DNA of 35,076 nucleotides from Saprolegnia diclina VS20 (lineage: Eukaryota; Oomycota; Saprolegniomycetes; Saprolegniales; Saprolegniaceae), in assembly GCF_000281045.1 (NCBI RefSeq), contig NW_008246068.1, positions 1,582,981-1,618,056 on the forward strand, written 5' to 3'. Made by a program: the position numbers and the translations under genes. Under the pieces are notes generated by a model, which made no database searches, had not been told where the DNA came from, and was given only the letters and a program-made list of their open reading frames with translations. Position 1 is the first letter of the stretch, and each line of letters opens with the position of its first letter. Shown here one piece after another: positions 20,020 to 29,511 of the stretch.

Positions 20020-21765
20020 TTAGGACGAGGTAGGAATACCAAAGTAGTGCTTGGTGTAGTCGTCCGCGTCAAAGATGAGAAACTTGTACGCGTTGAAGCT
20101 GAGCTCGTTCCCGATGAAGAAGTCGTTGAGGCCGTAGCGGACCCCCGCGGGGCTCTTGTGCGGTCCGCGCTCGAGGAACTTGCCGCTCACGATGCCCGAG
20201 TTGCGCTGCTCCGGCTCGTAGATCGAGATGGTGTCGTCCGCAAGGTAAAACGTCACAATGAACCGCCGCGCCGCTTGCTCGCGCCGACTCGAGACCATGC
20301 GCGCGCTGAAGCGGAGGAGCTTGTGGTCGTTCGTCGTCATCTTGATAAAGTCCTTCTTGGGGACTTTGGGCACCAAATGCGTCACGGAGCCCATCGAGTC
20401 TACGGTCGCCACAGCATGAGACATCGGGAAAAAGCTTGCAATGTCGAGCGAATACATACCTTCTTCGGTGCCGTAGCCCGTGTACGGCGGCGGCGCGGGT
20501 TTCTCGTTCTCCTTGGGCGCCGGGGGTGTGTACTTTGGCGCTTCGAGGTCGAGGTTCCACGCCTCCTTGTAGTACGCGCGCGTGTACTCGTCGGCGTCGA
20601 CGAGTTTGAGCGAACGGCTGTAGACGTTGAGGACGGCGCCGACAAAGAGGTCGTCTTCGTTGTAGTAAGCGTCGCGGCCCGTCGGCTCTTCGACGCCGCG
20701 GTCCTGCTCGTCGTGGATCGCATGTTCCCACGCTTTCAAGAGGCGCGAGCGCGACAGAAGCAGCGGGAACGGGTCCCTGCCCGAGTTGGGCCGCTCGACC
20801 TCCTTGATCTCGATCGTATCGTCTTCGAGAAAGTAGTTGAGGCTGTACGGCGTGAGGTCGCCGTAGAGCTTTTGCCGGTCGTCGTACTCGCACTCGAAGT
20901 GCAGCACCTTGCGCGCGTTGGATAAGAACTTGGCCTTCTTGGCGCTGTTGAGCCCGTGGTTGCCGAGCGTCGCCTCCATAAACGTCTTGAGCGCGCTGTT
21001 CTTCTTGCCGTAAAAGTGACCGGGCTCGCCGCCGCAGAGCTTGGAGATCTCGTCGCGGGTCATGGTGTACTCGTCCTTTGGAATCTCAATGTTGCGCGAC
21101 AGCTCAAACGCGTTCTCGGCGTAGTACGTCCGCGTGAACGCGTCGCAGCTGTAGAGCTTGAACGTGCGACCAAAGATCGGAAAGTTCATGCCAATGAAAA
21201 TATCGTCAAAGCGGTAATGGCCCGCGTTGTTGGGCTTCATGAGCTTGCCGCGCTTGAGGTACGTGCCTTGGGGCAAGCCCGAGTTGGCGACGCGGTTCTC
21301 GATGATCTCAATCGTGTCGTCCTAGTCGCTGTCACCAACCCATTGCACTCGATTGGCCTACGCGCAAGTAGAAGAGCAGCATCGTGCGGCGAAGGCGAAA
21401 GAGCTCAGCCGGGCTCTCGTCGACCGTCTCTTCAAAGAAGGCGTAGAAGCGCAGCACCTACGGCGCTTCGATGAGTTGGCAAATTTGCATCTCGGTGGAC
21501 GTACTTTGGTCGCATTCGCCGGCGCAAACTTGCTCTCTTCGAGCTCGGGCAGCTGGCCAATGTCGCGGGCGGTCGTCGTGAAGCGGCCCTCGTCGTGCTT
21601 GTCGGCGCGCGTCGCAAGCATCGACGGCTGCTGCGGCAGCGACGAGTCGATCATCATGCCCCGCACGAGCTTGAACTTCTGCTGCTTCCCATCCGGCGTG
21701 AGCTTGGCGGTGTAGTTGCCGCGGCCTAAGATCGGATTGCTCTTCTGGAAGACAGGCTGCGCCAT
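20020..21765 (-). CDS. DM10-domain axonemal protein (EFHC1/EFHC2, Rib72 family)
   Basis: Four exons (21505-21765, 21362-21457, 20460-21321, 20020-20399) encode 532 residues. Three DM10 domains are recognisable: one from VLRFYAFF through DDTIEIIENRVANSG and FDDIFIGM; one from VLHFECEYDDR through DDTIEIKEVERPNSG and EDDLFVGAVLNVY; one from LLRFSARMVSS through DDTISIYEPEQRNSG and LNDFFIGNELSF. The YTGYGTEEDSMGS linker and VPKVPKKDF before DM10-3 match EFHC proteins. The last intron (20400-20459) is 60 nt, in frame and stop-free, but starts GTATGT and its removal restores the family sequence. Relatives bind inside doublet microtubules at the protofilament ribbon. The C-terminal EF-hand region of animal EFHC proteins is absent: the frame stops 11 residues after DADDYTKHYF begins, and only 78 bases remain before the convergent gene. 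The start follows a GCT/AGC repeat. Confidence 0.9.
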
Positions 21766-21789
21766 GCTGCTGCTGCTGCTGCTGCTGCT
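21766..21789. repeat. (GCT)8 trinucleotide repeat
   Basis: Eight perfect units abut the start codon of the EFHC-like gene, so on its coding strand (AGC)8 is the last 24 bases of the 5' leader. The repeat ends exactly at the ATG. Confidence 0.95.
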
Positions 21790-22167
21790 CGCGGCCGACT
21801 GACAAGTCGCGATCGTTTTGAGCTATTTTTGATGCAATGTACGGTACGTTGTACGTACGTTTAATGTACTGCTGTACGTACGTCCCAACGGGTTTGTCCA
21901 AGTGTTTTAAACACGCCCGAGAGGGTGTTTCCAACCGCCTATGAGAGCGAGAGCGATACGCACGCACGCAGCCCTCACCCAAGGCGTCGCAGTACGATAC
22001 CTTATACCTGCGCATCGCGTTGTCCCTTGGTAGCACCAAATGCGCGCTTGGAGCTTGCAGAGGTCGTGCGCGCGGCTTGTCCTGGGCGACTTGTGTATAA
22101 AACAAATTCTGTTCATTGGAGTGTACGAAACACCACCTGGCGCATTGGCAGCAGCGCTTGGAGTGCG
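21790..22167. promoter_or_regulatory. Divergent promoter region
   Basis: About 380 bases serve two genes reading away from each other (EFHC-like and FAR1-type). The region contains two copies of GTACGTACGT 23 bases apart (21851-21860, 21874-21883), further GTAC words beside them, and the palindrome GTGTTTTAAACAC (21902-21914), which contains the GTTTAAAACAY motif. A role in regulating one or both genes is inferred. Confidence 0.5.
21902..21914 (-). promoter_or_regulatory. GTTTAAAACAY motif, copy 2 (in a palindrome)
   Basis: Read on the minus strand, GTTTAAAACAC lies within the palindrome GTGTTTAAAACAC, about 140 bases before the EFHC-like start and 255 before the FAR1-type start. Confidence 0.35.
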
Positions 22168-23172
22168 ATGGAGTCGCTGCCCGAAGCGAGCCCACCGTCG
22201 TGGCGGCTCGAGAAGCGCAAGTCCAAGTACGCGCAGGCGCGCGAGGTGCTCGAGGCAACCTTCTCGTCCACAGGCGTCGAGAGTGCCGTCCGGTCGCTGG
22301 AAGGGCTGTCCTTTCTGAGCTGGGACGAGTTCCATGCGTACCTCGACGCCTACGCCCGCGAGACGCACCAGGCGTATATCTCGCGCGATACGAAGCTCAC
22401 AGCGCGCTACAACAACGAGCAAGTCAAGCGCCGCGTCAAGAACTTCACGCCCGTGCCACCCGAGTTCAAGCATGCTCGCGTCCGGTACGCACGTTGCAGT
22501 GCTGCGGTGGGTTGATGGCACGCTCGTGTAGCTACGACTGCAAGCACTCGCACTCGAACATGTCCAAGAACAAGAGCTTGCTCAAGGAAACGCGCGATGT
22601 CGACGCGGCCAAGCGAAAGCTGCGAGATGGCGCGTTCTACTCGGCCTGCCCCGTCAAGATGCACGTTCAAGTGCACCGGAACGAGGCCACGCACGGCGAG
22701 TGGCGCGTCCTCATCACGTCGCACGTACGACTGGCGACGTGGGCACTGCGGCGCCTTACCCTTTGAGTAGATGAATGTGCACAACCACGACGTGTCGGAG
22801 GACGTGCAGGCGCCGGTCGTCCATGGTCCGGTCCGCCTCGATGTGCCACGTATGCTGCCACTCAAGCCCGACGCCGCCAAGCGCCATGAAGCCATGGACG
22901 AACTCTTGGGCTTCTTCGCGACCTACCAAGCCGCAAGGTACGTTTCGCGAGCCTGGGTGGCCCCATGTAGCATCATGACGTGCAGAGAGGACCCGGACGC
23001 GTTCCAGCGGCGCTACTGCGACCTCCACACCTACATTTACCAGTCGCTGTGCGAAGACGCACCCAACGACCCGATGGACCCGGCGTTGCAGCTCTTTCAG
23101 AAGCTCCCGCGGCCCCACGTGCGCAAGGACAAACGACCCAAGTACACGCCCCCAACCTTTGAGATTTTGTAA
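22168..23172 (+). CDS. FAR1/MULE-type WRKY-GCM1 zinc-finger protein
   Basis: Four exons (22168-22484, 22532-22724, 22771-22937, 22986-23172) encode 287 residues; introns are 46-48 nt and all start GTACG. From about residue 40 the sequence LSFLSWDEFHAYLDAYARETHQAYISRDT matches the opening helix and strand of FAR1-type DNA-binding domains. Then DCKHSHS supplies the first Cys, FYSACPVKMHVQ the second, and HMNVHNHDVSE the H-x-H, giving the C..C..HxH zinc site of the WRKY-GCM1 fold. In plants and fungi this fold is tied to Mutator-like (MULE) transposases and to transcription factors tamed from them. No DDE transposase or SWIM domain follows: the tail (residues about 171-287) ends in a basic stretch and a clear stop. 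A stand-alone DNA-binding protein of transposon origin is inferred. Four exons with clean splice sites speak against a simple relic. Confidence 0.72.
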
Positions 23173-23416
23173 CAACTATAGTAGCTATTCGTTTAAGCTA
23201 TACCATAGTATACGCTTAGTATGTTTTTTGCTTAGCTATCCTTGTGTGTGTCTCTAGTTCCGGCCCAACCACCAGGCGGTACATCCCAGAAGCAACCCTA
23301 ACCACGTTCAAAGATAAGGGAATGTACAAAACACCTTAGGACACCCCAGCTAGGCGTCGAAAGAGTGGCGGCGCTCGGGAGTGGGATGACGGACGCGGCG
23401 ACATCTAGTAGTTTGG

Positions 23417-24617
23417 TCATGTAACTAGACCATCTCCGAAGGACGCACCCGACACACAGACGGGATACTTGGCGTGCAACATCTTGATCGTGCCCTTGAC
23501 CGTGTTGGCGCAGTAGGCGGCGTCACTCTTGATGCTATCGACAAGAAGCCCGAGCTGCGTATCTGGGTCAAATTCAGGCAACGCGTCCAGAGCCTGGAAC
23601 GACTTGGTGTCGACGATGAAGAGCACAAAGTTGCAGCCGTTGCACTTGCTACATGGTGATCGTCCGAAGTGAACGCAAGTCGAGTAACCACGTACAAGAG
23701 TTGAAGGCTCTTGGAGAAGTGCACGTGACTCAGCACTGTGAGCGGGTTCCCGCCAAAGTATCTACCATGCACACATTGTCATGGAAGCCAATGACGCAAC
23801 GTTCGTACGCTTTTTGCGTCTGTGTAAGGTCCACGTCCTTGAGCACGCGGAGCTGATTGCGCTCTACGGACCTACTTCCCCGCGTGACAAGGATAAGACT
23901 TGAGAAGATCTGCGTACAAAATCTTGGTGGCGAGTGGCGCATCGATCAAGTCGGCGATCTGGTTGCCGTCCATCCAACTAGATCAGTTGTCCAGTTGCCC
24001 GTACATTCGATGGAAAATGTTGCGAGTACAATTCCTCGACCGAGAGTGGGAGCCCTTTCGGTATCGCGGTCAAGCTGCCGTTGCTGAGGTACCTACGATG
24101 TATGACATCATGATGATACGAAGTCTGCATTTTCAGGTCGTACAGTTCAGTGAGGCTGAGCGGCCAGCTGACCGAGGGCATTTGAGCTTGCATTGGGCAG
24201 TTCTCGAGACCACTATCCAGTCGACGCGTCGTGATGACGCGCACACATTCGCAACGACGTACAAGACAGTCAGGCTCGGCGGCAGTGCAAGCGTGGTCTG
24301 CTCCAGGCGAAACCCACTCGAGCAGTTTTGCACGAGCCTACCCCAGGCGTCAGTGGCCAAGAAGGTCGATATGAGTAGTACAATTTCGTTCCCTCGTACG
24401 ACGAGAGGTTGCCGATGCTCGCGAGGCCAGCGATCTTGGTCGTAAGAGGACTCACCGACCGCCACACTTCGCTGCAAAGCGCGTTGACGCGGCAGACCGC
24501 GACGCCGGGCGTGCAGTACGTGCCCGATGTCAAGGTGTCGCCTGTCGCGTTGGCGTGCGGGCAGGGCGTCGCAACACCAAGAGCGAGAGGCAAGTGCACA
24601 AACAGCAGTCGCAACAT
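23417..24617 (-). CDS. Secreted LRR protein, kinase-less paralogue of the adjacent receptor kinase
   Basis: Eight exons on the minus strand (24382-24617, 24263-24337, 24144-24212, 24030-24092, 23918-23977, 23809-23871, 23696-23761, 23417-23648) encode 287 residues. The start at 24617 gives a signal peptide (MLRLLFVHLPLALGVA), then a Cys-rich cap (TPCPHANAT, YCTPGVAVCRVNALC, EVW). Six exons of 60-75 nt follow, each one LRR and all bounded by phase-2 introns starting GTAC. A C-terminal Cys cap (FKCNGCNFV, YCANTVKG, YPVCVSG) matches that of the gene at 25108. It stops after VCVSGASFGDGLVT, without stalk, membrane helix or kinase. It may act as a soluble ligand trap or co-receptor, or be a receptor gene that lost its 3' half; the region to 23173 offered no kinase exons. 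The two paralogues start 490 bases apart, head to head. Confidence 0.78.
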
Positions 24618-25107
24618 ACTCTGCTTCGAGCACTACGATTCAAAAGTGACGTTTGAATAACCCTCAACGCGACCGTGTCACACAACGATGTGTCCACGAT
24701 GATGGAGTCGCACGCGGCGCCTGGTCCGGCACCAACACTCGCAATGGACGCACACTCTACTGCGTGACACACACCCTTCTTTCAAGATCTTGGACCTCGG
24801 TGGCTGGAAGGAAAATGACTGCTGGAACGAGAGGCTCGTGTTGGCATCTATCAAGTCTTTGGACCTAGCGGCGTGCGTATCCTAGTTACAAAATGGGAAC
24901 AGCTCAAGAAGTAGTCTCTTTCTACACAGCTAGTGAGATTTGACGTACTAGTAGTGTAGTAATCAGAACATTCTCAGCCGACGTGCATTGTGACTTCAAG
25001 GAACTCGCGGTGGCATGGCACGTTGCACCGTGGGACGACCCTGAGCTGGACACGATGCTGCTTCCGACAATGCCTAGTCTTAGTTTCGAATCAGCGCCGT
25101 CTCGAGC
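24618..25107. other. Shared upstream region of head-to-head LRR genes
   Basis: The 490 bases lie between the two divergent receptor paralogues and must carry both promoters. No open frame here looks coding and no inverted symmetry between the two sides was seen by eye. Confidence 0.5.
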
Positions 25108-27523
25108 ATGCAGCGCGCTGTATTGATGCTGGCTTCGGCCGCCGCCACTGATCTCTCGTGTCCGTACCTCTTGTCGCCATACAACGTATTGACGGCCGGG
25201 GCGTTGTGCCCGGCGAGCGCCATCGTGTGCCAAGTCGACAACCTTTGCCAAGTGACGTGGGCGAGCGTTGGCAGCCAATACAAGCTTGCTGACATTGCGG
25301 GCATCGGTGACTTGCGTCAGTACAGTCTGCAAAAGCTGTATGTCTTGGTGTAGCTTCGTCGGGTCTCATCCACCGTGTAGGATCCTCCAAAACTCGACGA
25401 CGCATCTCCAATTTGAATCCAACTTTCAGCTGCCGTCCATGCTGGCGGAATTGTACGTTTTCATGTGGACACGTGACAGTTTCAAAACTGACAAGTCATG
25501 CTGACAGCGGCATCGAGCACTCGCTTTTTCGCAACGTGAGTCAGCTCGACGGCATCACCTGGCCGAGCCTCACTGCGCTGTACGTCCTTACAATGGCTGA
25601 TTTTTATTCGGGGTCTCAACGGGGCGCACATAGGTACCTCAACGACGACAGCCTCGAACGCATCCCCCAAGGTTTGCCCAAGGTCCTCGCCGAACTCTGG
25701 CTCGACGACAACCGTCTCACGACCCTGGATGCGTCGCTCCCGACTGTCAGCAATGTTTTGTACTACTTTGGCACTTGCTATGTACATATAACTTATGGTG
25801 GTTTCTGTTGCGTAGCTCGGCCGAGCGCAATGCCATTCGGTCGATTGTCAACGTGAATTTCCGATCCGCAGCGCGCATGTACAAGTAGTATCGTGCCCGC
25901 AAGGCGCACTCATGGTGACCTTAGCTACTTGTCGGGGAACGCGATCTCGTCCATCACCAACACGACATTTGGCCAGGGTCTCACGCTCTTGTACGACTAT
26001 CGTCGATGCCAGGACGCGGCTCATGACTCGACATAGACAATGTCCGCAGTGCGTTGCGTCGATGCAGCTCACGATCAGTGCAGACTCGTACGCTGTGCTG
26101 CAGAGTCTCGGGCCATACAACGCTAGTACCAACACGGGCGTGAACTTTGGCAACCACGCCCTCACCAACAGCTCGAGCTGCGACCCCAAGGACGTTGCCA
26201 ATACGCTCTTTGGTCAGTACCCCGTGTGCATTCGAGGTACACCGACCGCTCATGATTGTCGACAAAAGAACGAACGACGAGTAGATGCACCTGGAGTCAC
26301 GCCCGCGACGCCCACTAAACGTGGCAACCTACTAGACGACGGACTGCCCACACTGTGGGTGGTTCTCTTGGTTCTGGGTGTACTTGTGCTTCTCTGCTGC
26401 ATCTTTTGCTGTTGTTTCTTTTGCTGCCGCTGTCATCGCGCCAAAGAGGATAGCGCGTCGTCGACGCCACCGAGCCAAGCGGCGCCAACACCAACACATA
26501 CAAATTTCACTGCACTCGAGCACCTTCCCGCACCATCGTGTCCGACCAACGTCACAATGCCGGGCGTCCCCTACGTCCAAGTCACTAACACGTGCAACGT
26601 CATCGCGGCACTTATGCCGTGGCAGCTCCCGATGGACGCCATCACGTACAGCCATGTTCTCTCAACCGGCGGCCACGGCCACGTCTGGCTCGGCTACTAC
26701 GAGAATGCCCCCGTCGCGATCAAGACGCTTCGCAACGTCCACTCGTCTTTGGCCCAAGCCGCCTTTGCACGCGAGATCCAGCTCATGACGTCGCTGACGT
26801 CACCGCACATTGTTGCGTGCATCGGTGTCACGTGGTCGCTGGACGACAATGACCTGCGGCTCGTGGTCGAGTACATGGACCAGACCGACCTTCGCGAGTT
26901 TCTGCAAAAGACGAATCCGATCTCGTTTCCGTGGTCGCTCAAGGTCGCGTCGCTGACGAGCGTCGCGGCGGCGCTGCAGTACTTGCACGCTCGCGGCATC
27001 GTCCACCGCGATCTCAAGTCCAAAAACATCCTGCTCGACACGGTCAAGGGCACCAAGCTCATGGACTTTGGCGAAGCGCGACTGGTTCGTATTGAGCCCT
27101 CGACTATGTTTCTACTCTCGAGTAGGACGCGCCCGAGACGATGACGGCGGGTGTCGGAACGTGTCGCTGGACAGCACCCGAAGTGCTCCGGGGCGGTCGC
27201 TACAGCGTTGCCGCCGACATTTACTCGTTTGGTGCGAAGATGTGCCGGCGCAAATGTACTCATGCTCACTAGGCATGGTGCTGGCCGAGATGGACGCTCA
27301 CAATATCCCGTATGCTCTCGAGCGAGACCCGAGCACGGGGGCACCGCTGGTTGATGCGGTGATTGTCACGCGCGTCCTGCAAGGCACGCTGCGCCCGGTC
27401 TTCTCGGCGGCGTGTCCGACCTGGCTGCCTGATCTGGCGCTGCGATGTGTGGACCCGAACCCTCTTGGTCGCCCAACAGCGGCGGACATTGGCGTTCTCT
27501 TACGTGGTCACATGACAGTCTAG
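25108..27523 (+). CDS. LRR receptor-like kinase (TKL type) with complete catalytic motifs
   Basis: Ten exons (25108-25337, 25381-25452, 25508-25579, 25634-25759, 25816-25878, 25925-25990, 26037-26236, 26285-27084, 27126-27231, 27273-27523) encode 661 residues. A signal peptide (MQRAVLMLASAAA) and a Cys-rich cap (CPYLL, LCPASAIVCQVDNLC) lead to LRRs on symmetric phase-2 exons of 63-126 nt, for example LAELWLDDNRLTTLDASLP and IYLSGNAISSITNTTF. A C-terminal cap (QCPQC, CDPKDV, YPVCIR) is followed by a membrane helix from residue 300. Eight cysteines at 314-326 on its inner side suggest palmitoylation. The kinase has GGHGHV, VAIK (K423), HRDLKSKN (H517, D519), DFG (D537), TAPE and a D-x-YSFG block, so it should be active; Ser/Thr specificity is typical of TKL kinases. 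The 48-nt intron at 26237-26284 is stop-free and in frame, so it might instead be coding. The ligand is unknown. Confidence 0.83.
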
Positions 27524-27836
27524 TAAGAACAACATCAATATTACACCCATGGTTTAGTCTAATTCGAGGACTGGATAACCCACCCGAGGTTCACCAACGC
27601 GATCTCCATAAACGAGACGGGCGCTACTGCACCGTACATTGCCCTTGTTGCGTCCTCGGAGCTAGATGTCGCGGCTGTTGCCATGCATGCAAGGTTGCGA
27701 TGGCACCTTGTTGCGTCGACAGCGCGCTGTCATCCTCGACTATGGTCGCTCTGCTACGTCGCAGATCGTGACCACTTCAACCTGCGCGCCATTGAGCAAG
27801 CTTGTATCCGGATTTCCGGATATCGTGCACATTTCC
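27524..27836. other. Short intergenic region
   Basis: About 310 bases between two plus-strand genes. An open frame runs from 27666 into the next gene, but its upstream part has no ATG better than 27837 and its composition differs. Nothing else is recognised. Confidence 0.45.
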
Positions 27837-29415
27837 ATGCCGTGGGCTGCCAACAACAACCAGGCGGGCGAGCTCCGCCTGCCGTCGCACGCCGCCTTCC
27901 TCAAGAGCCAAGGCGCGCCGGCGCCGTCGCAGACGTTCCGCGCGCAGCTCTACCGCCACAGCACGCCGTTCGCCGTCTACTTGCACCCGAGCCATGCGCC
28001 GGCCGAGGCCACCGACGTGCTCTTCGTGCACCCGCGCACGCACGCGCAGTTTGTGGCGCAAGCGCGCTTCCTCGCCGACGTGCCTCTCGATGCGATCTGG
28101 TGCAGCGACGAACAGCTCATCAACTTTGAGCTCTGCGACGACCAAGTCGACACGTGGCGCTGGTACAACGCATCGAAAGACCCGATCGCGGCCTCAATCT
28201 CGCTCGAGATTCGACCGCTATACAAGGCGGCGTCATCGCCCGAGGCCATTGACGTGGCGTCCGTCATTGACGCCTTTCTGAGCGCCAGCGCCGGCAAGAT
28301 CGTGACCGAGAACGAGCGCGTCGTGCTTACGCTGGGCGCCAACGATTACTTTCTGCGGGTCCTCGACATGGACGCGGACGATCCGGACGAAACCGAGTTT
28401 AGCATGCCCAACGTCTTCCGCGCCAAGGTTGCGACGGTCACCAGCGTCCTTTTGACGAAGGAAAACCCCAGCGATGCCAGCTACACCCTGGTCAACGATA
28501 TTCGCACGACGCACGTGGCGCCCATCACGGCCAAAGGCGAGGTCGTCGACGTCTGGACGTCGGACGACGAGATGTTCCCTGTCAAGAAGAAGCTGCTCTG
28601 GCCGTGCATCAAGCTCACGTCGGCCGTCATGGCCGGCTTTGGCGTGCACAAGGACAAGGAAAGCGTCGTTCACGTCGACGTCGACTGCTGCACGTTCGAT
28701 CGCGTCCTCCTCTACCTCGAGCACTCTGTCTTGTACCCGGACGAGCCGTTCCAGTTCGATCCAAACGTCACTGACAGCCTCCTCCAAGCGGCCATTTCGA
28801 TCGGCTGCCAAGTACTACCTGTGTTTAGAGAACCGTCGTCATCCCTTCTAGGGCCTCGAAGACCTCTGCCGCATGCGCATGGGCGAGTTCTCGTCGCGCG
28901 TCCGCAAGCAAGCGATTCCGTACGCGCTGGTCGTCGAGAAGAACGCTGGCAACGACACGTGGCTTATCATGGACGGTATGGTGCTCGACATCACGCGCTG
29001 GCTCCCCGAGCACCCCGGTATGGTTTCTCTTGTCCATATCCAGTAACGGGACGCCTTGTAGGCGGCTCGCACCTGATTCCGGCCGAGGCGCTCAACATCG
29101 ACTGCGTCGGTATGTTTGAGATCTACCACGCTTCCAAGGCCGCCTTCCGGTATCCATACGCTTGGCTAATATGGACACCTTCCATCTCAAAATGCTAGGT
29201 ACTTGAAGCAGTTTTACATTGGCGAGCTCGACGCCAAGGAGCGTGCCGATGTGCCCAGTGGCCACTCGAACCCGCGCATTCCGCTGCCGTCGCAAGGCTT
29301 CCTCGACCTCCTCGCCCAGGTACGCATCGTCGATGCAGCATAATGCTGATGCCTCATATTGTAGTATACCAAGTGGCGCATTGAGCCCGAAGCCATCACG
29401 CACATCAGTTTTTAA
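27837..29415 (+). CDS. BTB-like plus cytochrome b5 domain protein
   Basis: Five exons (27837-28811, 28852-29017, 29062-29149, 29199-29319, 29365-29415) encode 466 residues; introns are 40-49 nt. The N-terminal third (FRAQLYRHSTPFAVYLHP, LDAIWCSDEQLINFEL) is a predicted alpha/beta region I cannot name. About residues 255-350 resemble a BTB/POZ fold (HVDVDCCTFDRVLLYLEHSV, DSLLQAAISIGCQGLEDLC). Residues about 355-415 are a cytochrome b5 heme-binding domain: MVLDITRWLPEHPGGSHLI with the axial His of HPGG (H379), then FEIYHASKAAFRYLKQFYIGEL with the second His (H403). Two His ligands imply a heme electron-carrier or sensor domain. BTB domains often mediate dimerisation or Cullin-3 binding, so this pairing could link heme state to protein-protein contacts; that is inference. 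The short C-terminal tail has no membrane anchor. The ATG at 27837 is the first that gives normal codon use. Confidence 0.78.
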
Positions 29416-29432
29416 CACCGTGGTTCCAAACC

Positions 29433-29443
29433 GTTTAAAACAC
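29433..29443 (+). promoter_or_regulatory. GTTTAAAACAY motif, copy 3
   Basis: GTTTAAAACAC, in the 96-base gap between the cytochrome b5 gene and the ankyrin-like gene, 69 bases before the ATG at 29512. Confidence 0.35.
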
Positions 29444-29464
29444 CCGATTGCCATTGCAGAACCT

Positions 29465-29475
29465 GTTTAAAACAT
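29465..29475 (+). promoter_or_regulatory. GTTTAAAACAY motif, copy 4
   Basis: GTTTAAAACAT, 32 bases after copy 3 in the same orientation (about three helical turns), and 37 bases before the ATG at 29512. Confidence 0.35.
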
Positions 29476-29511
29476 CTCAGTATCGAATCTGCGCCGAGTT
29501 GAAGAAGGTCC

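Noticed and set aside
23173-23416. Downstream membrane/kinase exons for the kinase-less LRR gene
   Set aside because: No hydrophobic or kinase-like frame occurs in the 244 bases before the next gene's 3' end.
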